A DNA stretch of 60,089 nucleotides, taken from assembly GCF_003465825.1 (NCBI RefSeq), contig NZ_QSBV01000016.1:1-60089 (forward strand), written 5' to 3'. The DNA comes from Collinsella sp. AF02-46-1. Its GTDB lineage: Bacteria > Actinomycetota > Coriobacteriia > Coriobacteriales > Coriobacteriaceae. A model generated the notes under the pieces. The model ran no database searches. It was not told the DNA's origin and saw nothing but the letters and a program-made list of their open reading frames with translations. The translations under genes and the position numbers were made by a program. Position 1 is the stretch's first letter, and every line of letters begins with the position of its first letter. This document shows, one piece after another, positions 7,050-15,410 of the stretch.

Positions 7050-9053
7050 TCACCAGTGGCCGAAAAACTCGGCGTCTGCTGCTCGCCAGGGGCGGAAGGT
7101 GGCGGGATCGACCTTTACGTGCGCCGCGGCGGGCACGTCGTACCATTTGACCGTGTAGCCGGCGCCGTGAGAGCAAAAGACCGAGTCGGGCGTGTTGGGC
7201 AGATCGGCCTCGGGTTCATAGGCCGCCGTCTCGATTACGCGCCCGGCATCATGGCAAGCCGCATAACCGGCGAACTCCAGGTACAGATGACCGCGCCCGC
7301 TCGTGTAGGCAGCCACCTCCAGCGCGTAATCCTGCACCTCGGATGCCGGCACGCGACCCACAAGCTTCGCTCGGTCTCCCGCCATCGTCGGCGGCTCGTA
7401 CTCGGCACCCATGCGTGTGGCATCTGACAACGCCCGGCCCACGCACTCCCCCGGCACCTCGAGCTCAAAGTGGTACCACGGCTCCAGCAACACGTCTGCG
7501 CCGACCTCGCGCGCCTGCATCAAACCCTGGCGAATCGCGCGATACGTGGCCTGGCGAAAATCGCCGCCCTCGGTGTGTTTGGCATGCGCGCGACCGCCCG
7601 TGAGCGTAATGCGCACATCGGTGATGGGCGAGCCCGTCAGCACGCCCAGGTGGTCGCGCTCCATAGCGTTGGTGAGTGCCAAACGCTGCCAGTTAAGATC
7701 GAGCTCGTCGGTCGAGGTCACGGTGCCAAACTGCACACCCGAACCCGCCGGCAACGGCTCCAGGCGCAGATGCACCTCGGCATAGTGGCGCAGCGGCTCA
7801 AAGTGGCCCACGCCCTCGACCGGCCGCGAAATAGTCTCCTTATAGAGAATGCCGCCGGGCTCAAACGCAACCGAAAGGCCAAAGCGATCGGCCAACACCC
7901 GCTGCACGACCTCGAGTTGCACGGCGCCCATCAACTGCAAATGGATCTGCTCAAGATGCGTATTCCAGCTTACGCCGAGCATGGGATCTTCGTCCGCCAA
8001 CTCACTCAGCGCTTTAAACACCGCATGAACGTCGTGTTCGCCCGGCAGCACCGTATAGGTGAGGACCGGAGCGATGACGGGCGCATCGCCCGCGGGCTCC
8101 GCGCCCAGGGCGTCCCCTGGGCGAACGTGCGCAAGACCCGTCACGGCGCAAATACCGCCAGCAGCAACTTCTTGGGCAAGCTCATACTTCTCGCCGTTAT
8201 AGATGCGTACCTGATCGACCTTCTGTTCCCACGCCTCGGCACTGGAACGCCCGCTGATCATCTGTTTTGCGCGCAGCGTGCCGCCGGTCACTTTAACCCA
8301 AGCCAAGCGCTCGCCACGATCCCCGCGGCTGACACGATAGACGCGCGCGGCAAACTCCGGGAGCCACGCCTGCTCACGCATCAGCGCGCATATACCATCC
8401 AGTAGCTCGTCAACGCCTTGGTCCTTGAGCGCCGAGCCGGCAAAGCAGGGAAAGAGCTTGCGCTCGGCAACCATGCGCGACAGCGTTGCGACAGAAAGCT
8501 CACCCGCTTCAAGAAACTCCTCGAGCGCCGCTTCGTCCAACGCAGCAGCGTCCTCCTGAACGGCGGCGCCCGCCAGCAGCTCGTTGGCATCCAGGCAGCC
8601 CTCGGAAAGACGCTGCCCGAGTTGTGCCAGCAAAACATCGCGGCTGGGATTCTCCAAATCGATCTTGTTGATGAAGATGAACGTCGGGATGTCATAGCGT
8701 GCAAGCAGGCGCCACAGGGTTTCGGTGTGCCCCTGCACGCCATCGTTGGCGCCCACCACCAGAATCGCGTAGTCCAGGGCACGCAGTGTGCGCTCCGCCT
8801 CGGCAGAAAAATCGACATGGCCGGGAGCATCCACGAGCATGACGTGGGTATCGCCGTGGTCGAGCACGGCCTGCGACGAGAAAATCGTGATACCGCGCTC
8901 GCGCTCGATCGTGTTAGTGTCCAGATGCGAATCGCCATCGTCCACGCGGCCACGCTTGCGAATGCGGCCCGCGTTGAACAGCATGGCCTCGGCCAACGTG
9001 GTCTTGCCGGCATCGACATGCGCCAAGATTCCAACGACCGCTTGCTTCGACAT
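7050..9053 (-). CDS. TetM/TetW-like ribosomal protection GTPase (EF-G fold)
   Basis: 667 residues. G1 AHVDAGKTTL, G3 DAPGHVDFS and G4 FINKIDL define a translational GTPase; the rest follows the domain order of EF-G-like ribosomal protection proteins (TetM/O/W, about 640 residues), which remove tetracycline from the ribosome. The protein ends in a divergent C-terminal extension containing YTVKWYDVPAAAHV, unlike the mobile TetM group, so this is probably a chromosomal paralogue; resistance is not proven by sequence. Start at 9053 follows GAGGAGAGCC; the upstream in-frame ATG adds unrelated residues. Confidence 0.82.
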   Translation of the reverse strand: MSKQAVVGILAHVDAGKTTLAEAMLFNAGRIRKRGRVDDGDSHLDTNTIERERGITIFSSQAVLDHGDTHVMLVDAPGHVDFSAEAERTLRALDYAILVVGANDGVQGHTETLWRLLARYDIPTFIFINKIDLENPSRDVLLAQLGQRLSEGCLDANELLAGAAVQEDAAALDEAALEEFLEAGELSVATLSRMVAERKLFPCFAGSALKDQGVDELLDGICALMREQAWLPEFAARVYRVSRGDRGERLAWVKVTGGTLRAKQMISGRSSAEAWEQKVDQVRIYNGEKYELAQEVAAGGICAVTGLAHVRPGDALGAEPAGDAPVIAPVLTYTVLPGEHDVHAVFKALSELADEDPMLGVSWNTHLEQIHLQLMGAVQLEVVQRVLADRFGLSVAFEPGGILYKETISRPVEGVGHFEPLRHYAEVHLRLEPLPAGSGVQFGTVTSTDELDLNWQRLALTNAMERDHLGVLTGSPITDVRITLTGGRAHAKHTEGGDFRQATYRAIRQGLMQAREVGADVLLEPWYHFELEVPGECVGRALSDATRMGAEYEPPTMAGDRAKLVGRVPASEVQDYALEVAAYTSGRGHLYLEFAGYAACHDAGRVIETAAYEPEADLPNTPDSVFCSHGAGYTVKWYDVPAAAHVKVDPATFRPWRAADAEFFGHW

Positions 9054-9127
9054 GGCTCTCCTCTTATTGCAAGCCCATCGCACGCGGCAACGGGCGTTCA
9101 CGCTCCACACTGGATGATACAATTTAC

Positions 9128-9239
9128 GGGCCGGTGGGCGAAGCGGGCCCTATCCCCCGACCGAGCTCATCGCCCCGCGTTGCCGCGCGGCGATTTTCGT
9201 AGGTTCGCGCCTTGCGAAAGCCGGCACCTCCCCTTTTTG
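9128..9239 (+). ncRNA. Possible structured RNA or leader in the gap upstream of the TetM-like gene
   Basis: Between 9054 and 9359 there is no gene. A -10-like TACAAT (9117-9122) is followed on the plus strand by a hairpin ATCGCC-c-CGCG / CGCG-c-GGCGAT, a second hairpin TTTCGTA / TGCGAAA, an outer helix GGG..GGTG / CACC..CCC and then TTTTT at 9234-9238. This could be a small plus-strand RNA, or the same pairing could act on the minus strand as a leader of the TetM-like gene. No known RNA family is recognised. Confidence 0.3.
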
Positions 9240-9297
9240 TCTGCCCGGGTTCATCTGGGGCGGTAACAATGCGAGTCCCACAACGACGCGTTTTACC

Positions 9298-9326
9298 AAA
9301 AATGGCCCCACTCGGGGCCATTTTTT
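9298..9326. terminator. Bidirectional intrinsic terminator
   Basis: AAAAATGGCCCC pairs with GGGGCCATTTTT around four or so bases; A-run on one side and T-run on the other. It terminates the GNAT gene on the minus strand and would also stop any plus-strand transcript from the preceding gap. Confidence 0.85.
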
Positions 9327-9359
9327 ATTTGAGCTGGGTGATGATACGTGCCTTGGCTC

Positions 9360-9848
9360 CTACGCCTCGCGCAGCCAATCAAACGCGACACGCGCCGTGC
9401 CGTCGGACACATAGACGATACCGACACGCTCGAACCCCGCCTTGGCGATGGCGCCCTGCATTGGCAAGTTGTCCTCGTGCGTGTCGATACGCAGATGGTC
9501 GGCGCATTCCTTGGCAAAGGCAAACATCGCCGCCGCGATACCGTGCACGGTGCCGTCGGATGCCACGCGATGCAGCACGGCATACGGAGTGTCGCTGCGC
9601 CATTGACCGTCCTCAATCACGTCATAGCACTCGTCCGGACCCGGTAAAAAGGCAAACGTCGCCACCACGCGGCCGTCGACTTCGCACACGTAACTGCCAC
9701 CAGCGGCAATATCGGCAGCCAGCTGCTCGGCCGAAGGCGTGCCCTCGGGCCACTGCGTGGCGTTGCCATGCGCGCGCATAAAGGCGCGGGCCGCGTCATA
9801 GATAGCCATGACGGCGGGAATGTCGGTATCGAGGGTTTTTCTGATCAT
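9360..9848 (-). CDS. GNAT-family N-acetyltransferase
   Basis: 162 residues with the GNAT fold: IRKTLDTDIPAVMAIYDAAR at the N-terminus, VVATFAFLPG in the central strands, VHGIAAAMFAFAKECADHLRI (cofactor-binding region and alpha 3), and DTHEDNLPMQGAIAKAGFERVG, the typical C-terminal N..M...AGF motif. Members transfer an acetyl group from acetyl-CoA to an amine; the acceptor here is unknown. ATG at 9848 or the preceding in-frame GTG at 9851 could start it; a GAGG lies about ten bases upstream. It is divergent from the zinc-ribbon gene at 9925. Confidence 0.85.
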   Translation of the reverse strand: MIRKTLDTDIPAVMAIYDAARAFMRAHGNATQWPEGTPSAEQLAADIAAGGSYVCEVDGRVVATFAFLPGPDECYDVIEDGQWRSDTPYAVLHRVASDGTVHGIAAAMFAFAKECADHLRIDTHEDNLPMQGAIAKAGFERVGIVYVSDGTARVAFDWLREA

Positions 9849-9924
9849 CACGCGGCGACCTCACGTTTATTGGTATCACTTTGATTGAGCAATGATACCA
9901 ACGTTTGGAAAGGGCAAGGAGCGG

Positions 9925-10221
9925 ATGGGAAGCAAAAAGCGAGCCGCCTGGTCAAAGGCCAAAAGCGAGTTTTTGGGCGCTGCCACCGGCGGCGATATGA
10001 GCGACCTGTTTGCGCGCGAGGACGAGCGCCGCGATGCCCTGGACGCCGAGCGCGATGAGGCTTGGCGCTACAAGTCGTGCGAGCGCAAAAACCGCTACGA
10101 CACACGCGCCGAGGCCGAGGCCGTTATGGCCGACTGCGAAAACCGTGGACGACGTGGCTTGGCCTGCTACAAATGTGAATACTGCGGCGGGTGGCACCTG
10201 ACGTCGCACCCTTGGAAATAG
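9925..10221 (+). CDS. Small basic protein with a C-terminal zinc-ribbon-like motif
   Basis: 98 residues, not assigned to a named family. The N-terminus is basic (GSKKRAAWSKAKSEF), the middle is charged and probably helical (FAREDERRDALDAERDEAWR), and the C-terminus has CYKCEYCGGWHLTSHP, with CxxC plus a downstream histidine pair resembling a partial zinc ribbon. Start 9925 is chosen over 9892 because GCAAGGAGCGG precedes it. It is divergent from the GNAT gene with a short shared promoter region. Nucleic-acid binding is a guess from charge and zinc motif. Confidence 0.7.
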   Translation: MGSKKRAAWSKAKSEFLGAATGGDMSDLFAREDERRDALDAERDEAWRYKSCERKNRYDTRAEAEAVMADCENRGRRGLACYKCEYCGGWHLTSHPWK

Positions 10222-10288
10222 GCGCCGCATCGGCGCGACACTCACGCAGCGGCGCGGCACCGACACATCGCCGGCCATCGCACGCAAA

Positions 10289-10993
10289 CTACGGGCGCGG
10301 CGGCACCAAAACATCGTAGCGGACGGCCTTGCCCGCAAGCTGATAGCTCGGCTTAACGCCGGCAAGCAGCGGCCCCTTCACCGGCCGCTTGATAACGACC
10401 TTGCGCGGGTGCGGTGCAAGCGCAGCTTCGACCAGCGTCTCCTCATCGGCGCACGGCTGCTCCAAATGGTGCAAGAGCTGAAACTTCTTTTTGACCGCCG
10501 CGCTCTTGGTGCGCTCGGGAAACATGGGGTCCAGATACACCACGTCGGGAGCCGCGAGCTCGCCCCGCTCGATCAGCTCGGCCGTATGGCGAAGACCGGC
10601 AATGCTGTCCTCGCCCGCATGTAAGTGCATGCGCGCCACGGCGGCCGCAAGCGCCGGATCATCTGCCGCGCGATCCAGGGCATCCTGGAGGAGCGCCGCG
10701 ATCACGCAATCCTGCTCATACAAATCGACCGCAAAACCCGCGGCAGCCAGCAGCAGCGAATCCTCGCCAAAGCCTGCTGTGGCATCAATCGCCCATGGTT
10801 GCTCGATGCCTTTTGTGCGCGCAGCCTTCACCAGTAGCTCTTGCTGCAGACGACCCTGCTTGAGCCGTGGAAGCATGCGGCCAAAATCGGCACGCAACTC
10901 CATCGTGCCGTCGGTGAGCGTAAGGCCCTCGGACGTCCGCACGAGCTCGAGCCCAGCAGCCCGAGCAACAGAAAAGGGATCGACGACGCCCAT
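10289..10993 (-). CDS. rsmJ: RsmJ-type 16S rRNA guanine-N2 methyltransferase
   Basis: 234 residues. RsmJ (YhiQ) methylates G1516 of 16S rRNA using S-adenosylmethionine. The cofactor motif DATAGFGEDSLLLAAAGF (about residues 71-88), the acidic loop LYEQDCVIAALL, and the catalytic-type DVVYLDPMFPERTKSAAVKK are characteristic. Start 10993 is taken because CTAAGGAGTGTCC lies directly upstream; the in-frame ATG two codons earlier would have no such site. The small membrane protein gene at 11057-11200 lies upstream on the same strand, 63 bases away. Confidence 0.87.
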   Translation of the reverse strand: MGVVDPFSVARAAGLELVRTSEGLTLTDGTMELRADFGRMLPRLKQGRLQQELLVKAARTKGIEQPWAIDATAGFGEDSLLLAAAGFAVDLYEQDCVIAALLQDALDRAADDPALAAAVARMHLHAGEDSIAGLRHTAELIERGELAAPDVVYLDPMFPERTKSAAVKKKFQLLHHLEQPCADEETLVEAALAPHPRKVVIKRPVKGPLLAGVKPSYQLAGKAVRYDVLVPPRP

Positions 10994-11056
10994 GGACACT
11001 CCTTAGCAAGCAAAACGAATACGTAAGCGCCACCTCAGTTGGCACCCAACCGTCCG

Positions 11057-11200
11057 CTATTGTCCCACACGCGACATGGTCCACAGCATCCCAATGCAAA
11101 GCACCGCCATCAATCCCGTGCACACGGCAGCGATCACGGAATCACTCATGCGCCTTCCCAACGACCGCGGCTCACGCACTTGCTCTGCTCCGTACATCAT
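11057..11200 (-). CDS. 47-residue single-span membrane protein
   Basis: A short gene with a near-perfect AAGGAGGAGCC site directly before an ATGATG pair. The peptide has a charged N-terminal half (MMYGAEQVREPRSLGRRMSD) followed by one hydrophobic segment (SVIAAVCTGLMAVLCIGMLW) and a short tail ending VGQ. Positive residues before the hydrophobic stretch suggest N-in topology. No family recognised. It lies upstream of the rsmJ gene on the same strand and could be co-transcribed. Confidence 0.6.
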   Translation of the reverse strand: MMYGAEQVREPRSLGRRMSDSVIAAVCTGLMAVLCIGMLWTMSRVGQ

Positions 11201-11429
11201 GGCTCCTCCTTGAGACCAGCTCCTTGTTACGACCTCATCATCTCAGCGCCGCACATGAGCTGCCATCGATTTGGCTTACGTCCAGCTTTCCTTTTTGAAA
11301 GGTTGGACCGTACAGGCAAGAGACGCTTTCAAACGCATGCATCGCCCCGTTGAACTACAATGTGCTTCACGATATGTGCCGCAACCTGGGTGCGACAGAT
11401 TCTCCGCGCCCGCATCGAAAGGACCAGCT

Positions 11430-11831
11430 ATGAGCGCCGCTCGCAAGACACTCAAAATCCTTGCCCTGATTTATTTTGTTCTGGGCATCGCCAGTCTCGT
11501 CATTGGAATCGCCGGCATCGCGACCGGCAACCTCGATTCCACGTACGGGTCGAACGCCATGCTCGCCGCGGTCGTGCTGGTCGCCAAGGGCCTCATCGAT
11601 CTCGCCGCAGGTGTTGCGGGCATCAAGGGCGCCAACAAGCCTTCGCAGGTGGATGCTGCGTTTAAGCTCGGCATCGTTGCCGCAATCGCCACGATTGCGC
11701 AGGCCGCGCTCACGCTTCCCGCGCTCGGCGGCAGCGCCGTCAATATCGTCGCCTTTGTCATCGTGGTGTACGACCTGTTCTTTGTTCAGCAGGCACACGC
11801 CGTTAAGGCCGAGAACAAGGACCGCCTGTAA
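11430..11831 (+). CDS. Small four-helix membrane protein
   Basis: 133 residues, almost entirely hydrophobic: ILALIYFVLGIASLVIGIAG, a second span around AMLAAVVLVAKGLIDLAAGV, a third LGIVAAIATIAQAALTLPAL and a fourth VNIVAFVIVVYDLFFVQQAH, ending in a charged tail. Start 11430 follows AAAGGACCAGCT; a longer frame from 11271 is unrelated sequence. A -10-like TACAAT is at 11356-11361. No enzymatic motif is seen and no function can be given. A terminator follows directly. Confidence 0.75.
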   Translation: MSAARKTLKILALIYFVLGIASLVIGIAGIATGNLDSTYGSNAMLAAVVLVAKGLIDLAAGVAGIKGANKPSQVDAAFKLGIVAAIATIAQAALTLPALGGSAVNIVAFVIVVYDLFFVQQAHAVKAENKDRL

Positions 11832-11870
11832 GCGCTCGCTTCTCATAACCTCTGCAGCCAAGCAACTAAA

Positions 11871-11904
11871 AAGGGCCGATCGCGCATCTCCGCGGTCGGC
11901 CCTT
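11871..11904 (+). terminator. Intrinsic terminator
   Basis: AAGGGCCGA pairs with TCGGCCCTT (9 bp) with an inner CGCG/CGCG helix, followed by TTGCGTTT. It ends the four-helix membrane protein gene. Confidence 0.75.
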
Positions 11905-11956
11905 TGCGTTTGCCCAGATAAAACCTGCCAAAATAAACCTGTCCCTTTTTGGTAGG

Positions 11957-12772
11957 TTAGCAGTGGCGGTACTCGGCGATGATGAAGTCGATATCGGTCT
12001 GGAGCGTGTCCAAATTTGCCAGGCGCTCTTTGTCGGCAGGGCGTGTGCGGTAGTAGTACGGCGTCATCTGGAACACCGCCTCGATGTCGGCCTGGGTCTG
12101 AAGCGTAATGTTCGCAGACACCCGTTGCGTTCCGACTAACTCGAGCTCGATGGTCTTCGGCAGCTTCTCGTCATTGAGGTATGGCGTGTCGTAGAGCACC
12201 TCCTTGAGTCCAAACAGATGACGGGCGCCCGGTACCACGGTGTAGAGCGAGCCTTCGGGTGCCAGCACGCGGGCAAACTCACGCTCGTTAAAGGGAGCGA
12301 AGAGCTCGGTCACCATATCGAAGGCGCCATCAGCCACGGGGATGTCCTTCATGTTGGCCACGAAGTAGGTCGCATCGCCGCGCTTGGCGGCAAGGCGCAC
12401 CATCTCTTTGCCCAGGTCAAAGCCGTAAGCATCCACGCCCGGCACCGCACCCATGGCGCTGGTGTAGTAGCCCTCGCCACAGCAAATATCGAGCAAGGTC
12501 ATGGGGCCGCCCGTAGACGCCGCACGCTCAGACGCCTGCTCGCGCACCAGCTCGACCATCGCATCGCGCAACGGCGCGTAGTAGCCGCGGTTCAAAAAGT
12601 CGCGACGACTGCGCGCCTGCGACTTGGGATCGCCCATGGAGTCGCCGCTCTTCGACGAGCGCAGCAGATATAGATAGCCCTCGCGCGCACGGTCAAACCG
12701 GTGTCCGCCCGCGCATGCAGCACCGCGCTCGTCGTCCACCAACGGCTCATGGCAAACGGGACACAACAACAT
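11957..12772 (-). CDS. RlmA-type 23S rRNA (guanine-N1) methyltransferase
   Basis: 271 residues. N-terminal zinc finger LLCPVCHEPLV..CAGGHRFDRAREGY, with two CxxC/CxxxH ligand pairs, then SKSGDSMGDPKSQARSRRDFL and a class I SAM fold with LLDICCGEGYYTSAM (about residues 92-106). This is the layout of RlmA I/II (TlrB), which methylate G745/G748 in helix 35 of 23S rRNA and can affect macrolide or tylosin binding. Which subtype cannot be decided by eye. Start 12772 follows CTAAGGAGTTGCC. The gene is divergent from the MATE exporter, with a degenerate palindrome between them. Confidence 0.85.
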   Translation of the reverse strand: MLLCPVCHEPLVDDERGAACAGGHRFDRAREGYLYLLRSSKSGDSMGDPKSQARSRRDFLNRGYYAPLRDAMVELVREQASERAASTGGPMTLLDICCGEGYYTSAMGAVPGVDAYGFDLGKEMVRLAAKRGDATYFVANMKDIPVADGAFDMVTELFAPFNEREFARVLAPEGSLYTVVPGARHLFGLKEVLYDTPYLNDEKLPKTIELELVGTQRVSANITLQTQADIEAVFQMTPYYYRTRPADKERLANLDTLQTDIDFIIAEYRHC

Positions 12773-12830
12773 GGCAACTCCTTAGCGCGGACAACACAAC
12801 GCCCACCATTGTCGCACGCCTCCCCCACCA

Positions 12831-12903
12831 AGTCATTGGGGACGTTCTTGAATGACTAAGGAGTGTCCCCAGCTGCCGGCAGAAAAGGAACGTCCCTAAG
12901 TGC
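12831..12903. repeat. Dispersed palindrome family B, copy 1 (degenerate)
   Basis: Left arm AGTCATTGGGGACGTTCTT matches the perfect copy at 26436; the right arm (AGGAACGTCCCTAAG) is decayed and the central loop is longer. About 20 bases upstream, CACGCCTCCCCC is also shared with the 26436 copy, so the repeat unit extends beyond the palindrome. It lies in a divergent intergenic region. Confidence 0.7.
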
Positions 12904-12975
12904 TGGCTGGATGTATTAGGAGTATCATCGTCTGCGCAAATAAGCACGAAAGAGCATGTTAGAGATTGAGAGCGT

Positions 12976-14358
12976 ATGGCTGATACCGCATCTAGGCACA
13001 TTGACATGACCACCGGCTCGCTGTGGCGCAATATTCCCCTGTTCGCCTTCCCCGTGGCCGCCACGAGCATCTTGGAGCAGCTGTCGAACCTCATCGCCAC
13101 CGTCATCATCGGTAACTTCTCGGGCGACCAGGGAACCCTCGCCATGGCGGCGGTCGGCTCCAATGTTCCGCTTACCAGCCTTATGCTCAACCTGTTTATC
13201 GGTATGTCGCTTGGCTCCAACGTGGTCATCGCCAACGCTATCGGCCGCAACGATCAGAACATGGTCAAACGCGCCGTCCATACCTCGATTTTAATGGCGC
13301 TCGTGGGCTTTGTCGTCATTGCGCTGGGCGAGATCTTTGCCGAGCCCATGCTCGCCGCGCTCAACGTTCCCGCCGAAACCATGCCGCTCGCTTCGCTCTA
13401 CCTGCGCGTCTTTTTGCTCAGCATGCCCTCGATCTTGCTTTACAACTTTGAGGCCGCGATCTTCCGCTCCGTCGGCATCACCCGCATGCCGCTGCAGGCG
13501 CTTGCCGTGTCCACCGTCCTCAACATTGGCCTGGACCTCATCTTTGTCCCCGTACTCCACTGGGGCGTCGCGGGCGTCGCCATCGCCACCGCCATCGCCT
13601 ACACCGTCAGCGCCGCTACGCTCTTTATCCGCCTGCTCAAGACCGACTCCGTCGTCCGCGTCACCCCACGCGACCTGGCTATCGACCCCGTCGCCCTCAA
13701 GCGCATCGTCAAGATCGGCCTGCCCGCCGGCGTCCAAAGCGCTGTCTTTGCCGTCGCCAACATCATCATCCAGTCCGCCATCAACAGCCTGGGCACCGAG
13801 GTCATGGCCGCATCGAGCGCCGCCATGAGTCTGGAGTACGTGTGCTACAACCTGCTCAACAGCTTTAGCCAGGCGTGCACCACCTTTGTGGGACAGAACC
13901 ACGGTGCCCGCCAGATCGACCGCTGCACCAAGACGCTCAAGGTCTGCCTGGTCGAAGGCGGTATCGTTGCGCTCACCACGATTGCCGTCATTGTCGGCCT
14001 GGGGCGCGAGATCCTGTCGCTGTTCAACAGCGATCCCAACATCGTCTCGATCGGCTATATCCGCGTGTGTTCGATCTTCCCGGCGTACGCCTTTAGCATG
14101 TTCTACGAAAACATGTCCGGTTATCTGCGCGGCTTTGGCATCTCGCTCACGCCCGCCCTCATCACCATGATCTGCGTCTGCGGCATCCGCTTCTATTGGG
14201 TGTTCTGCGTGTTCCCGCACTTCCGCACTTTTGCGAACATCATGATGGTCTACCCCATCAGCCTGGGCACTACGGCGTTCTTTATGGTCGTGGCGGTATT
14301 GCTCTGCCATCCGGCACACACCTATCGCGCCACCCAAGCCAAAGCGACAGCCCGCTAA
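12976..14358 (+). CDS. MATE-family multidrug/cation exporter
   Basis: 460 residues with about twelve membrane spans arranged as two MatE halves. The N-terminal MTTGSLWRNIPLFAFPVAATSI and ATVIIGNFSG, and the second half beginning near KIGLPAGVQSAVFAVANIII, are typical of MATE proteins, which expel drugs or metabolites in exchange for Na+ or H+. An internal ATG at residue 11 is an alternative start. A -10-like TATCAT is at 12923-12928. Convergent with the LysR gene. Substrate unknown. Confidence 0.9.
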   Translation: MADTASRHIDMTTGSLWRNIPLFAFPVAATSILEQLSNLIATVIIGNFSGDQGTLAMAAVGSNVPLTSLMLNLFIGMSLGSNVVIANAIGRNDQNMVKRAVHTSILMALVGFVVIALGEIFAEPMLAALNVPAETMPLASLYLRVFLLSMPSILLYNFEAAIFRSVGITRMPLQALAVSTVLNIGLDLIFVPVLHWGVAGVAIATAIAYTVSAATLFIRLLKTDSVVRVTPRDLAIDPVALKRIVKIGLPAGVQSAVFAVANIIIQSAINSLGTEVMAASSAAMSLEYVCYNLLNSFSQACTTFVGQNHGARQIDRCTKTLKVCLVEGGIVALTTIAVIVGLGREILSLFNSDPNIVSIGYIRVCSIFPAYAFSMFYENMSGYLRGFGISLTPALITMICVCGIRFYWVFCVFPHFRTFANIMMVYPISLGTTAFFMVVAVLLCHPAHTYRATQAKATAR

Positions 14359-14385
14359 TCACCACACTCAACGCCACGCCAGTCA

Positions 14386-15252
14386 TTAATTGACAATATG
14401 CGAGCTCATATAGTCGATAAAGCGCCTCGTGGCGATAGGCATGGTGTCCCAGCTGCGCCAGGCGGCCACCACGTCGCGCGAGGGAGCATGCACGATGGGG
14501 CGCACACAAATATCGGCCCGCATGCCCTCAACGGTACGGCGATACAGCATGCTCACGCCTAGGCCCTCCTCCACCATCGCCATGATGGTGTAGTCGTCGG
14601 TCACCTCACTCGTCACGTGCGGCGACAGCCCATGCGCCGCGAATGCATCGAGCACCAGGCTCTGCTCGCCCTCGTCCAACAGCACAAACGGTTCGGACGC
14701 CAGGTCGGCAAGCGTTACCTTTTTCTTTGCCGCCAGCGGATGCGCGGCCGGCAACAGCGCCACCAACTCGTCGTGATAGACCACGCGCTTCTCGAGCCCC
14801 GTGGTAAATCCGCGCGCCGTAAAGCAAAAGTCGACCACGCCATCGTGTACCCACTGGGCGTTGCGCGTGTAATCGCCCTGCTTGAGGGTAAAGTGCACGC
14901 CCGGATGCAGGGCCCCAAAGTCGCGGATCACACGCGGCAGCACCGTACGACTCACGTTGGTAAACGTCGCGATACGAATATCAGTCGAGGAGAGCCCCAG
15001 CAACTCTTGGCGCTTGCCCTCAAGCTCGGCCTCGGCAGTAACGATCTGGCGCAGATACGGCAGATACTGTTTGCCGTCGCGCGTAAGCGAGACGCCCTGC
15101 TTGCCACGCTCGATAATCGTGGTGCCCAGCTCGCGCTCGAGCGCCTTGACGGCCTGGCTCACCGCGCTTTGCGTATAGCCCAGCTCGTCGGCGGCACGTT
15201 TCAGGCTGCCGCAATCGACCACCATACAAACAATCTGATACCGCGATGCCAT
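14386..15252 (-). CDS. LysR-family transcriptional regulator
   Basis: 288 residues. N-terminal winged helix-turn-helix with GSLKRAADELGYTQSAVSQA (about residues 15-34) and KALERELGTTIIERGKQGVSL, then the periplasmic-binding-protein-like effector domain. It is transcribed divergently from the EamA transporter at 15411 across 158 bases, which by analogy with LysR regulators makes that transporter the likely target. The effector is not predictable. The stop lies close to the end of the convergent MATE gene. Confidence 0.9.
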   Translation of the reverse strand: MASRYQIVCMVVDCGSLKRAADELGYTQSAVSQAVKALERELGTTIIERGKQGVSLTRDGKQYLPYLRQIVTAEAELEGKRQELLGLSSTDIRIATFTNVSRTVLPRVIRDFGALHPGVHFTLKQGDYTRNAQWVHDGVVDFCFTARGFTTGLEKRVVYHDELVALLPAAHPLAAKKKVTLADLASEPFVLLDEGEQSLVLDAFAAHGLSPHVTSEVTDDYTIMAMVEEGLGVSMLYRRTVEGMRADICVRPIVHAPSRDVVAAWRSWDTMPIATRRFIDYMSSHIVN

Positions 15253-15410
15253 CGTGCCTCCACATCAATGCAGCCGTAAAACGTTTTGCCAGGGCTTTTC
15301 CCGCCAACATTAGCATTTCTTAATCATACTGAAGATACATTCGCTTTACTACATCCAAATCTGGGAGCAGAATCCCTTTTACGAAACCGTTCTGTAACAA
15401 AAGGAGTCCC

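Noticed and set aside
9128..9239. SRP, 6S, tmRNA or known riboswitch
   Set aside because: None of the diagnostic conserved words of these RNAs is present in either orientation.
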